DNA of 64,000 nt from Ulota crispa (GCA_963920765.1 OY987247.1:17890471-17954470); one strand, 5' to 3'. Shown: positions 23,353 to 35,900, counted from the first letter of the stretch. Notes: generated by a model not told the origin, from the sequence alone. Translations and numbers: made by a program.

Positions 23353-26300
23353 ATGGCAGCGTGCCAGGCCACACTACCGTTGCCGTTCGTGTCCAGGGTG
23401 CCTGCACAGACAAGCCCTAGGGCTTGTGTGCATATGGCGTTCCCTTCTCAGCTCCGACCTCAGAGTTTGCGTCTGCTCTTTCCTATGAAGCGCACACCCA
23501 CTTGTAGGTCGCCGACGGAGGTGTGCGCCAGGTTGGGTGGAGATGTCGACGTGGATCTCAACGGAGAGGCCATTGGCGAGGATTTTTATTCAGTCCTTGG
23601 ATTGGTACCCTCTAATCTCTTAAATGTTTACCACCTTGGGTCCGAACTTTGTCACTGTGACATAGGCTTAGCAAGTGTGCAAGATATTATAGAATGTCGA
23701 AATAGCAAAAGAGGTTTGAGTGTAAGCAACCAAGTATAAAACTATGTTTATTGCATATATTTGGGTGCCTACCTAAGTATGAATTCTTAGTCATTGTGTG
23801 AGGAATTTGTGTAATGTGATGCTGTGGTTTGATTGCAGACACCCGATGCAACACAGGATGAGATTAAGAAGGCGTATTACTCGTGCATGAAGTCGTGTCA
23901 CCCTGATCTCAGTGGCAATGATCCAGGTGCCACTGATTTCTGTATGTTCGTAAATGAGATTTATGAGGTAAAGGTCGTCACATTCTTTGTTTGGTTGTAG
24001 CAATTCACTTCTGAGCTAGTCTATATTATAAGGAAACTCGAGCACATCATAGGGTTTCTTCCTCTTGGCCCAGTGCTTTGTAGACCTAGAACATGAAGGT
24101 TCCCTATCAGGATGTTCTTCAAACACCGACACAAAGCAGAAACCCTAGCAAGTAGGGTTTGTGATTAGAGTGGAACGGACATTAGTCTTGTAGCAGATTG
24201 TCCCTTTCTGGGTCGAACAAAACACGCATGAAATAAGGGGTCCTCTAGGGGTTGATCTTGTTGATTTTTAGTTTTTTTTAATACTCTAGGGCCCTTTATT
24301 CTTCGGATAGGACTTCGTCGTCTTCCATTCCTATAGATCGGCAGGTCCTCTACACTAATCCTGTCCCCTTTTTGGCATATCTTTGATGTGGGATGATTTG
24401 AAGGGGTATGCCAGCGACTGACAGGTGTGTTGTTTCTGATGTTCAGGTGTTGAGTGATCCAGAGCAACGGATGGTCTACGATGAGATCAATGGCTACGCA
24501 TTGACGTCTGCTAATCCTTTCTCGAATCCTAATGCTAAAGATCGAGACCACGCTTTCGTTGACGAGTTCACTTGCATTGGTAAGTTTCGATTCCTGATTA
24601 TAATCACATTCCTAATTGGAAGTAGCCGATCGGGAGCTTGCGTATCTTTTTGCCAAACTTTCTGCTATTGTATATCTTTGCATGTGACTCAGCTTAACAG
24701 GTGGAACATTTCAGCTACTGTAAGATAGAAACAACTTGTACTTCTGGTCTCGTAATTAGAGTTTGTAGTTGTAATAACTAGCCTGAAGACATGAAAGTTA
24801 AGATAGAGCATACTGTTTGTGTCACTGGAAGCATTTTGACATTTTCAGGAGTGTAAGCTCTGGAATTGTATAGAGTTGTAGAGAGATCTTTGGGTATAAT
24901 AGCTAAATGGCGTTGGAATTGTACTATTGTCACTGTAGATTACTATAAGCAACAATAGGGATCCTATTTGAAGATCAGTAGGCATGGATATGTAGTTAAG
25001 CGACGCTTGCAGCACTTGTCAATATGACCGACCAAGTGCATGAATATAGGAGTAGCTGTTGGCAACAGGTCAGTGTAGGAGACAGGATCAAGTCCTTTAC
25101 GGTTATAGTATCCTCTTCAGTATTGGTATATATGGAGCTTTCGTCTTACCTTCAATCACCTACTTGGAAAGGAATCGATTTTGATTATTTAAATTCGATT
25201 TCATCGTTCTTGCAGGTTGTAAAAATTGTGCCAACACGGCTCCTGATACTTTTGAAATCGAGGACGAGTTCGGCAGAGCACGGGTTTTCTGCCAATTGGG
25301 AGATGTTCGAAGTGCACAACAGGCTATTGATACATGGTAACAACGACCTTGATATATTGACCGTCTAATCACCTATTTCGCTTTTCTATGTTTGAATGGG
25401 GTTTGAGAACAGAGGAGATTGAACCCAGGCATAAGTAACTAAGGCCTCCATAGTCGTGACTCTGGCTTTAAGGAATCTGAACAATGGCATTTTTTTTTTT
25501 GCTGACGAGAGGGTCTGGGGTTTTTGCAGCCCTGTAGATTGCATCCACTGGGTAACAGCTGCGCAGTTGACGCTTCTTGATGACGAGATGAGAAGGGTTG
25601 AGCGTGTCAATGTGAGCTTATTATCCTTTCTTCTTTTGATTGCCGAACATCACTGGAAGGACTGCTACTGGTGATTTTTCAGAAACAAGCTTGCTATTCT
25701 CTCTTTTCATCACAGTTGTTCTCTTCAAGAAATCAGTATTTTAATGATTCTACGACGCCTTTTAGTGAAAGTCCAATTAATCCGAAGATACTGACAGATG
25801 AGACCCTTGATTCCAGCTTTAGGGTTCTCTTTAAAAATCCTCGTAAATCACAACCCTTAAGAAATTAGCAAGTACATTGTGTAAACTTTTTTGATAACGT
25901 CAAGCCAGTCACTAAGTCGTGCAGGTTGTCCTACTTAGGTTGTAAGTTTTTTCTTTCAAAAAGGGGTCTCTTAGGGTCTAGCCTTTGTGATCTTTGTTAT
26001 TTTATGAACAAACTAGGGTCCTTTATACTTCGGATAGGACTTCCTCACTTCCACATCCCATTGAACGCTAGGCCTGTCCCGGTCTTTTGTATCTTTGAAA
26101 TTGAGAACTGATTGTTGTGGTTCGCATTGTGGATATGATGTTCAGGTAGGCGTGATGATGGCAGGCCAGGGCTACCAGTCACCGGACGTCTTTGCACAGG
26201 TGCCTTTCTACACCCATGTTACACTCTCTAAACGCGGCCCTCCGGTGCTTGTTGAGCTCGCTGCCCTTGCTTTCCTGTTAGTCTCAAAATCCCTGGGGTC

Positions 26301-27453
26301 GTTTGGTCCAGACACATACCCCTGATATATTGTCTAGGTTTTAGGTGTGATAATATGGTGAGGCATTTGCTTTAGATTGGGTACTGAGTTGAGACTTGCA
26401 GGCAAGCTGGAGGTGGGAAAAGCGACAAGCTAGGGCATTGGTATGCACTGCAACCCCAAGTCGACTTCACATTTTGGTGTTTGTTAGTATCAGAATAGAT
26501 TGAATTTTTTGTTGCAATAAACCTGTATTAATACGCGCTAAGATATGAAGCCCACTGTCAAAAGATTACGACTTTATCAACAGCCCTATGAGCTGGCATA
26601 TAATGCATGATATCTGTCAGTATCAACTTCCAAAATCATCTACATTATTTTAAGTCGGGCTCTCACTATTTTATTTCTATAGCAGTGGGTGACGATGCCA
26701 GGAAGTAAGATTTATCACACTGTCACGAATCCAGGATCCTTTACTGCTTGTGTTACGATTCTACAATCGTTTGTTGAACAGACGAAATTCGTAATTTTGA
26801 ATGTGAATCTCTTGACTGGCAGGACCGTGCGCGGATTCGGATGATGAAGGAAAAGGGTAAAGACGCTCCTGGGTCATGGTGGCCAGGGTGGACCAAGTTT
26901 GGAGGCGATGAAGATTTCAGGCCAGGTATCTTGTTGTGAACCTTATTATAGTTAGTAATTTCCTCACCGCCATCTCGTTGCTCTCTCAACTGTGTCTCTA
27001 GATCCAGTTTTTTTCGTTTCCAACGTTCTACACTGAAGATTACACTCTTTGAGCTAGTTTGTGCTGAGGATCTTGCACATGTACAGTTTACGAAACGAGG
27101 TTTCCAAGGATTTGATCTCATTTACCTTCGGGTTTTACAAATGCACTAGGATCCTCTATGCTTCAGATTAGATTCTATCGCCTCCCATATCCTGTAAAAC
27201 GCCAGGTCTGCAAGTTGAGTTGTATATTTAATACAGTTCATTTGCAAATAGTTTTCATGTTTGTCACCCTCTTGTTTCTCCTCATTTTGCAGACGACTTG
27301 GGAGCTCGAGCGCGAGCAGCGAAGACAGCTGCTGCGTCGCGGCGTTGGCGAGAGTACTCTAGGCAGACAGGTCGGAAGAGCTCCTTTTCGCTGCCATCGC
27401 AAGCAGGATCTGAAGACCAGAGAGATACCAAAAAAGAAACCGCTGTCAAATAA
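23353..27453 (+). CDS. J-domain plus 4Fe-4S ferredoxin protein, plastid-type (DJC76/DJC77/DJC82-like)
   Basis: Nine exons join in frame to 357 residues: 23353-23604, 23839-23967, 24447-24579, 25216-25336, 25530-25611, 26146-26199, 26402-26440, 26823-26925, 27293-27453; all introns are GT-AG. The first ~70 residues are Ser/Arg-rich with few acids early on, like a chloroplast transit peptide. A J domain follows (77 to ~141), beginning DFYSVLGL, with HPD at 105-107, so Hsp70 stimulation should be retained. A ferredoxin-like segment then has Cys170, Cys173, Cys176 (CxxCxxC) and CPVDC at 212-216, enough ligands for one 4Fe-4S cluster. This pairing matches a small plant family of plastid J proteins with bacterial-type ferredoxin domains. 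The exact client is not known from sequence. Cys212 is split by intron 4, and the correct reading depends on that junction. Confidence 0.93.
24231..24353 (+). repeat. Intronic repeat, copy in intron 2 of the J-domain gene
   Basis: Contains AAGGGGTCCTCTAGGG, then CTAGGGCCCTTTATTCTTCG and GATAGGACTTC, then CGGCAGGTCCT. The same order of strings appears in introns 5 and 8. It ends about 93 bases before the 3' splice site. Confidence 0.8.
25958..26075 (+). repeat. Intronic repeat, copy in intron 5 of the J-domain gene
   Basis: Contains AAGGGGTCTCTTAGGG, ACTAGGGTCCTTTATACTTC, GGATAGGACTTC and CGCTAGGCCTG. The match to the intron 2 copy is close, with only small indels. Both introns also end in GATGTTCAG. 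Confidence 0.85.
27090..27210 (+). repeat. Intronic repeat, copy in intron 8 of the J-domain gene
   Basis: More diverged: ACGAGGTTTCCAAGGATTTG, CACTAGGATCCTCTATGCTT, CAGATTAGATTC, CGCCAGGTCTG. It shares order and spacing with the copies in introns 2 and 5. Confidence 0.65.
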
Positions 27454-28269
27454 TTCAAAGCAGGGCAAGCATGCCTGTTCTTTGTGTATTGTATTCCGCA
27501 ACGTCCAGTGCTTTCCAATATTGATTAGATTAAGATTGCCTTCTGCAGCCGATTCCATCCTGCTGGAAAATACCTAGTCTTCCTTCGTTGTCTCTTTTGA
27601 ATCTGCTCAATCTGTACATTTGAATTGTTTGTAGCTAGTATTTCCCCCTCCCTCCTTTGGACTAGTCTATTCTGTGATAAGGATGGACTAAGAATTGACC
27701 GAAGTGGTGGAGAAGATCCTAGTTTTCCATAGGTTATTGGCTCTGCCAGCCTTTTCAAGCTTGAGTGTGCAATTCCAAGCCTGTCAGGGATCAATTGCCG
27801 TGTAATTATTTTTAACAAAACAGATACTTGTATTTTGTATTCTATAGACATGACTATTTTATCTCTGTGGATAATATATCCTAAAAAGAAAATTTGTACA
27901 ATGCATCTTGCCTGGTTGCCTTATTAATTTAGCCCTGGACCGTTCAGTTGAGTGTTCTAGCAATCTAACATTCCTAAAATATACATTGTAGTAGAATTAT
28001 AGAAATTGACGTATGTGAGCAATTTGCTACATGACTTCTTTGTTACGCAGTATGTGAGTTTTCTTAGACCTCGAAATCTTCTGTTGGAGATTCTTTAAAT
28101 CCTACTTGCATTTGTAACTTGTACTAGGTCAATGGATGATTTTAGACTTTCATTATTCACAATCAAAAGCAGGTTCCAGTATGGTTACTTATACTGGAAG
28201 TACCTTGAGGCGGTAATTTCAGTACGTAGTACGTTGGTCTAACGTTGCTAGAATACGGTAGTCCAGATA
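27454..28269. other. 3' region of the J-domain gene and intergenic DNA
   Basis: Moderate GC for ~300 bases after the stop, then AT-richer. No further gene or RNA recognised. Confidence 0.4.
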
Positions 28270-28487
28270 GACCCTTAAACGACTGAAAGGCCCTTTGCGA
28301 TTTGCGACCAGTACAATACAGGGTATTTTTCTTGTATTTGGAATGGATCCACATCTCTACTACATCTGAGATCAACAAAGAAGTTGGAGAATAGATCCAT
28401 GTAGTTCTAGTGAGATACTTGAGATCCCAAATTAAAATTTCTTATTGGTAGCAAATGACAATTATATGTCCAATGGCCGTTTAACCC
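28270..28487. mobile_element. Short TTAACCC-ended element, family shared with 48957-49189
   Basis: Contains AAAGGCCCTTTGCGA, a TTTTTCTTGTATTTGGAATG string, GATCAACAAAGAAGTTGGA and GTAGTTCTAGTGAG, all found in order at 48957-49189. The right edge CCGTTTAACCC overlaps the next element. Confidence 0.8.
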
Positions 28488-28720
28488 GTAAGCGCTCCAA
28501 CTACGGGATCTTGTCACTGGGGATCCCAAGTTTATCTCATTTTTTCTCTAGATTTGTATTGTGAAAAAAGTCGTGGTTGATTTTCATTAGCAAAGAAGAT
28601 AGTTCTTTTTCAAATCCTACAATCACTTTTTTGGATGTAATTTTCCAAATTGTGGCGGCCATTAAACCCCTTTTCTCCTAAACCCTAAAACAACTCCGGG
28701 CGCTCAGGGGTTAAGGGTTA
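28480..28720. mobile_element. ~240-bp MITE with TTTAACCCGTAAGCGC ends
   Basis: The left end TTTAACCCGTAAGCGCTCCA is matched on the opposite strand by TTAACCCCTGAGCGCCCGGA. It abuts the preceding element and lies just upstream of the COR413 gene, so it may contribute to its promoter region. Confidence 0.65.
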
Positions 28721-29055
28721 AATATTCCTATTTCACTGAATTTCGTATTTCGAGATTTGAGTCTCAAGATGACTCTTCGGAGACCCTGGAATAACAAGAT
28801 CCACCGCTCAAAACTGACTCAGATTCCATGATCCATCGGCATCAATTTAACACGTGGGTCTCGTTCACCCTAAATTCCTCTCCAATCCGCTCTCCGCCGC
28901 CACGTGGGCCCGCTAGCCTGGCGATCCAACTCTCCGTCCTTCCTCCCCTTCAACAGCAATCTGCCCTCCCCTCTCTCGCCATTCCATCGCACCTGCGCTG
29001 CCTCGTCCTGCCCCTCCACTGCGGCGTCAGGATTGAGCCCATTGTCGACGCAACC

Positions 29056-31005
29056 ATGGTGGCCCCTCGAGCATTCGCTTTGGATGTGTCGCAGCCGGGC
29101 GCTGCAGCTATGTCGCTAGACCAGGACTGGCAAGCCCTCGGCGCCGCGCTCTCTAACTTGAGCGTGCACGTCGCTGCGGCTGTTGGACTCGGCGCTTCTA
29201 TTGCTGGGATCCTGCAATGGCTCGCTGTCATCGCTGCCGTGTACGTCCATCTCCCTTCTCTCGCCTCTTTTTGTTTGGATTAGATCTCTCCAGCTGAGCA
29301 TTGCCTGCTTGTTTTGAATGTAACATTTGATGCATTAGTCGCGTTAATGCTAGTACTTATCTTTATCTTTTGCACGAGCAGCAAGTTGCATCTAGGTCTG
29401 GATACTCCCACATATGGTGGTGCCCAACGCTTACTGCTGTCTTCTGTAAAGTTTGTGGTGAGATTGGATAATGTATGTCTACACGATGCTGAAGAAGCGA
29501 ACGATATCCTTGAGTCTTTAATTATAGCTTTTCTGCACGAGTCACCTTGCATTAACCTATTTAGATTTTTATGGAGCCTTTGATGACAAGATTGTCTTGC
29601 TTCGAGCGCCCTGATGTGGAGCTTGCACTAAGTAGACAGAGGAGAGGAGTGTCTGTGTGTGTGTGTTATACCTGTATTGATTATTGTTAGTTAGATTTGT
29701 TTGGAGCTCGTTTTGATCTTGTTGGTCTGTTGTGCAGGTACCTGTTGGTGTTGGACAGAACCAACTGGAGGACGAATTTGTTGACTGCGCTTCTTGTGCC
29801 TTACCTTGCGCTTCAGCTTCCGCAGCCCCTGTTCGGTTGGTTGAGGTTTGTTTGTCTTCCATGCCAATGCACTTCACTGTTTTGGAGATTTATTTATTTA
29901 TAGAAAAGCTTCAAAACGTTCTTGTGGAGCTGCCTTGGACACGGTCAACGGGGGACTAAGAAAAAACATTGAGATCATCTTTGTGCCTATCATACTATGT
30001 TTGCGACAGTGGATGTAGCTCATGTTGGAATTCTTACTTTCTGTTATCCAATCCTTAGTTGACAGGTTTGCATGTGGGCCCATTTAATAGTAACTGTATG
30101 CTTGTTAGAATATTATGCTGCTTTTGAGTATGAGCTGATTCTTCAACACCTTTGTGCTTACGACCTTTTATGTTATGCGTTTAACGGATGGGTGCAAGCT
30201 GTATATTACTGTATTATGTTGTTTAAATTCTTTCTAATTATAAATTCTGTTACTACAGAAGCGACATCGGTCTATGGATCGCCTTCATTGCTGTGGTGAT
30301 TCGTCTCTTCTTCTCTCAAAGGTTTCCCCAATTGATCAATGGTAAGTTGCCAGAGCCCTATTCTCTAGTTTGAACATTTGTTGATGGTATCTCTTCGATG
30401 GCTGAAAACTTACTAGCTGACCATTCTTGCAGCAGCATTCTTGCAGCAGGCCTAAATCTGATGTGTTTTACTCTTAAGATCGCTTGAGTTCTGAAGTTTA
30501 TCTTGAGAGTCAGTCCCTCAAATTCTTGTAATGCGAATTTGCCATTTTTTCAAATGCTAGTCAGTCTAATCGTTCTTGACTAGAAAATGAAGTCAAGCAA
30601 TCAGTGCTAAGACAATGGAAGGAAATCAGTTTCTACCGTTGACTGCCGGGTGAATCAACTCTAGAGCCCGTGTGGCCGCGATAAAAGTTTCATGTTGATC
30701 AGCTATGGCGATGGTTCTGAAAAAATCTGCTGTTTGCTATTTTCCCATCCTTAGGTGATCTGGAGCTTCCTGCGGCATTCATCCTGCTGGTGGTGACGGC
30801 GCCCAAGGTGATTGTGCATGTGAGAGGCAGCATCATCGCCGACATCGTGTCGCTCGTGATCGGTGCCTACCTGCTCATCGAGCACAACAACAATTCCGGC
30901 GGCTTCCGTCGTGCGTTCGGAGAGCAGCGGGGCATCTTGCACAGCATTGGCATTCTTCTCCTGTTCGTGGCTCCTGTGTGGGCGCTTTTCAAGCACGCTT
31001 TTTAG
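29056..31005 (+). CDS. COR413 plasma-membrane-type cold-regulated protein
   Basis: Four exons (29056-29240, 29738-29845, 30259-30341, 30755-31005) join in frame to 208 residues, a normal length for COR413-PM proteins. These are multi-spanning membrane proteins linked to cold and stress acclimation in plants. Landmark sequence follows exon junction 1: YLLVLDRTNW (63-72), then LLTALLVPYLALQLP, LWIAFIAVVIRLFF and, near the end, EHNNNSGGFRRAFG. Hydrophobic segments lie at about 46-66, 76-95, 101-117, 132-147, 152-167 and 186-204. The start at 29056 has a strong context (CAACCATGG) and gives the family length. The frame is also open to an ATG at 28828, which would add 76 Ser/Pro/Leu-rich residues. 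The gene is convergent with malate synthase. Confidence 0.94.
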
Positions 31006-32997
31006 ATGCAGATCGAGTGTGCACTTGTTTATATACGAAGGTTTCGTTCGTCGTGATTTTTGCTCCAATTTGTACATGAATCACAATCGTGCTCTGCAGT
31101 GCCGTTCAAGTGTGAGCGCTGCGGGGTACTTTCAACGGACGGTTAAATCAAAATAATTACTTTCTCGAAATCAAAATGAAAATCTCTGAAAAAGTTGGAT
31201 ATCGGTGCCTATGTATGATTGTAGGGAATGTCCGCATGATGCGTTTCAGGTCGTGAGAGATAAAGTGGGACCTCCTGAGTACCTGTCATCTAATCGTACT
31301 GCTTAATTCTGACGTGGAAAGATGCCGACAAAGTGCGTTGGCGTAACACGTGTACAGTAACAGCTATCTAGTAGACAACTTTTGCAGATAGATAACGAGG
31401 AGGATTTACTTCGGAATTCGGATACAAAATTACAAACTTTGTTTGGTGACAAGAGTATCTTCCGTGCACGCACGTCCGCCGTCTGGGGAGAAGTTTTGTA
31501 TTGTCAACCGCTAATATACAGTAGAGCATTTCTTATCCTCTACCGGATTCCTTGGGTATGCGCTGGATAATTCATATTTTGGTTTAGCAATATTTTATAA
31601 TTGATTTACTTGAAGAATTTAGCCGGGTTCTTCTGCGGCACTTGTTTCAAACTTCAACCGGTTGATTTGCAATTTTAACCAGCCGGTTCTCCCAAACACT
31701 TAGTTGTAGTATTACACTTTGTTGCCATATATCGGTAAAAGGAATGTTTTGTCATTATGGCAAACTCTCAGGAGAAATTGTTCACCTTGTACCCATTGAA
31801 TGCTTTCATCATTGCCTCTTGGTGACAAAGATGTCTTCTGTGGAAAAATGCAGAAGTATTTTGTGTGGGAGATGAAACCTGCAATGCAACATATCAAGAA
31901 CACAAAATTCTGTAGTGCAAAAGCCTTAGGGAAAAACTGACGAGGCAATATTGTGTTGACATTTTTAAGGTCAGCATGCTCATTTCTGTTTGATGAAAAG
32001 CCACTTCTTATTGTTGCGGGCCGTCTCCAGTGTCACATTGACTATGATTTAATGAGTCCATCAATGACGGTTATAAGTACTATTCTCGGTATGTCACTAG
32101 ATCCTAGTATCCCACATAGAGAGGCAGGCAAAAGCTTGTGCAGGGCTTTAAACCGGACTTGGGCAAAAACATACTGCATTTTTCAGGGCTCCTCACATAA
32201 GAGCCCCTCCCCTGCAAATTTTCACTATGTGGAGAGTCCTGCATACCACTCTAGCTCTAACACTGATGCAATTTCAGAGAACTTTAGATACTTCTGACAT
32301 GAATCAGCCACACATAAGCACTTAAAAAAGACATAAATTAATAAAAAATTGTGGTTAATGAGTGTCATAAGGTATGGGCATTGGGAGGTAGTGGACTGGA
32401 AAAAGGCCCTGCTCTCTAAGAAAGTTGCAGTTAGACCCGGTTTGACACAGTTGGCCTGCTGGATTGGGGATGCCCTAAGGCAGGTTTTAGCACCTTCAAG
32501 GCTTCAACCTTGAGCTGTTATGAGCACTAATGTTAAAAATGTGGGTAAATTTGGTAGAACTTGTATCAATTGACTTTTTAGTATGCTGAAAATGTGAATG
32601 TGAAAACCAGAATGCGGAATTTAAGTATTTAGCACATTCAGCAGTGTTTGAAGGCATTTGAGCTAGGTTAAATATGAAAGTCACAACTCACAAAAGGGAT
32701 CACTGAAGAGTACCTCAGAAAGACCGGACGTCCATCACCGACTTCGCTTTAAAATAGTCGTGACTCAAGACGTGCTATTTAATGATAGCCGTCACGATTA
32801 TTGCTTTATTGCAGTGCCACGTGATCTACCGTACATACTTATCACTAACAGGAGTTAAGTTGAATGCAATTGCAGGCCCACGATTAGCACTAAGTTAATC
32901 CTCATTTAAGTATATACACAAGCTAGCTCCTTGTATACTGACGGATACCAAGCTGATACGCTGTCATCGATCGAGGCAATCTCGGCGTGTCGCGGGA
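31006..32997. other. Shared downstream region between COR413 and malate synthase
   Basis: About 2 kb between two convergent genes. Contains short frames without family resemblance; CCGGTT-type strings repeat near 31620-31700 (TCAACCGGTTG, AACCAGCCGGTT). No RNA gene or element boundary recognised. Confidence 0.4.
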
Positions 32998-35900
32998 TTA
33001 CATGCGTGACGAGGGCGTGTACTGCACAATGTAGCGGTACGCGTCGAGAGTGAGGAAATCGTCCAACACCGGCGCCGTGCACTGCTTGGCGAACAGCGCC
33101 GCCGCTTCCCTGTACCTCCCGTTAGCAAATTTCGCCGCCCCGGTCTCCATCTCGATGCGCATCAGCTCCTCGTCTAGCACTCGCGCGAACAGCTCCTTCG
33201 TCACTCGCATGCCTGCACAATCAAGCAATCCCAAGCTCTAGGGAGTGAGTACACGGATTTGAATTCTTACATGTGAATTACAGCTGCAGTTCTTACATTT
33301 AAGTTCTAGTTGCACAGCAATGACTACCATCGATAACAGAATCTAGACAGAGTGTTTTGAAAATTAATGCTTAGATTTTTGAAGTTCGGGTAATTAATGC
33401 AGAAATTCCAGTTGTAAGGTAGGTATCCACATATCTGACCATGACCATGTCTCCAATTCCGTCACTTTGTATGCAGGGTGGTCATTTTAGCATTGAAATG
33501 CCAACCCTGGGTACATAGTGATAGAATTGGGTATATGGCTAGGTATGGGTATATCTTAGTTGCAAGTCTATGAAGTTTTGAGTAATTCATTTCTATTTAA
33601 GGTAGTGTGCTCTCATTCTGTGCACTTCTAGGAATGGCTAATATTATTTTTTTAAATATCTGTTACTGTCATTGATGAGTTAGGTGGGCTTAGCAAGTTA
33701 ACCTATTAACTTGCTAAGCCACCTCGCTCATCAATGACAATAATAGATATTTGCAGTAACAATGTCAGACATTCCTAGAAAAAATGACCGAATTAAAGCA
33801 CACTACCTTAGGGGTTGTTGCAGTTGACTATGGAGAATAGGAATGCATGTACCTGGCACAAGACCGCCATCGAGAAGGGCGTTGTGCTTGATTTGTTGCC
33901 AGTTCTGGACGCGGCTGATTTCAGCGGTGGCGGCGTCCTCCATGAGGTTGTACAAAGGCACTGACCCGGTGCCTGTCATCCACGCCGCCAGGTACTGCAC
34001 TCCCACGCGGGTGTTCAATCGGAGACCGTCGAGGGAGCGCTTGCCCTTGGGCATCTGCAGCAGATCCTCGCTGCTCACTTTCACGTCATCCCGCTTCACG
34101 TGCAACTGGTTCGCCTGCGGCATGTTCTTGTCGAAAACCTCAAGCACTAACTGAACCAGCCCGGGATGAGCTGCCCAGGTGCCGTCGTGACCCGCTAGTA
34201 CCTCACGCAGTTTATCCGCCCTCACTAGCGCTTGCGCCGCTTCGTTTGCTGCCGGGTTGTCTTTGATAGGAATTTGTGCTGCCTGTTGTGCCAATCATTC
34301 CCCACAAAAAAAAATTAGGTACTTTTTTTATTTATTGCAGTACCAGTTTAGTCCAGAAGTTGTCAATTTTCATAATCCAGAATTCTCATTTTCATGGTGC
34401 AATACTCGCATTTTTGAGAACTGGAAATAAGGGCGTTGGAGCACTGGAAGGTTCCACCGTTTTAGAATCTAATTAGGCATGAAAAGTCCTCAGACTTCAC
34501 GTGACTGAACACTTGAAGAATTGAGCTTTTTCACTAGTCAGATATGAGCTGTATAGGTTATTCCTTTGGAGTGGTATCTAAGAAGACAAATACTCAGGTT
34601 CGTTATTCAAATCTAATTTATCTTGTTAAAATTTAAAGCGTCTCAATGATGGCCAAAAGATTAAAAATAGCCAAAACTTGTGTAACGTCAATGACCTTTC
34701 CAGGATTTATATTATGGATTTTGAGGAAGATTCTAGATGTTTACAAGTGCATTTCATTTCTTTCAAACATTTTTTTACCAACAATTTACTATTGGAGTGC
34801 TTAGGATTCATCCATTTTTAATTCTAGACACTGAAACGTCAAAGCTGTAAAAATGGTGGCATTTTCCGAACCCCTTCTAAAACGTTTTGAACCTCAAACT
34901 TTTATCAGTCTTTGGTTTTCAAAGCACTGAGGACTTGACTTTCACAAAATCTAGAGCTTTGAAACGCGCCAATTTGGCAAAAATGACCTTCTGATTTAAG
35001 TTATTTTGGACCTTCATTAAAATTTGGGTTTTGTACAGAGTAGAAGAGGCTTACCATGCCGCCCATGGCATGAACGCCGCGCTTGTGGCAGGTTTGGATC
35101 AAGAGCTCGGTGTAACTCTTCAAGAAGTGCTGGGTCATACCCACGAGGACGCGGTCGGGAAGGAGCCTGCCTGGGTGGGCGCGGACCGTCTTGATGAAGC
35201 TGAAAATGTAGTCCCAGCGTCCGCAGTTCAGCCCAGCAGAGTGTTCTCGAAGCTCGTATAGAATCTCGTGCATCTGGAACACCGCCGGCAGGGTCTCAAT
35301 CAGCACTGTGCCGCGAATGCTGCCGCGCGGAACTTTGCACTCATCCTGAGCGTGTTCGAAGACCGCATTCCACAGTGCAGCTTCCCTCGAGTGTTGCATC
35401 TTCGGCAAGTAGAAGAAAGGTCCGTATCCACCATGCCTGCACCCCCCAACATTAAAAACACCTGAATTCTGAACTTTGCACATAGAATTTCTGGCATACA
35501 AATTCAGAACTTGGCATAAAGTTTGAATTTGTGTGCATGAAATTCTCAGCTTAGCATCATGCTGGCTACACTCTATTTAGTGTAACTCTCTATGTCAGGT
35601 TTCCTTAGGCTACAGTTGTCTTGTAAAGGAAAGTCTTCTTGACTAAATGACTTCATAGAAGCCCTTTGATATGATATGATCAACACGAGCTATTATATCA
35701 GTAGGTAAGAATGTAAGCTTTCGATAATAACAATAGTCTAGCGATCTTCAGAGCTAAGAATCCTACACATGAAATTTGACGCGGACCTATGAGAAAAGGT
35801 GACTTTCATGCGTTTCATACGGTTTTAAACGATTTCGGCGGGTCAAAAACCTCGCTTTTCGTGAAATTATGTCAAATTTCATCTGTTAGGTTGAAGCCGT

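Noticed and set aside
25456-25674. Frame extending J-domain gene exon 5 upstream and downstream as a separate gene
   Set aside because: Only 25530-25611 carries family sequence; the rest is intron, including a poly-T tract before the acceptor.
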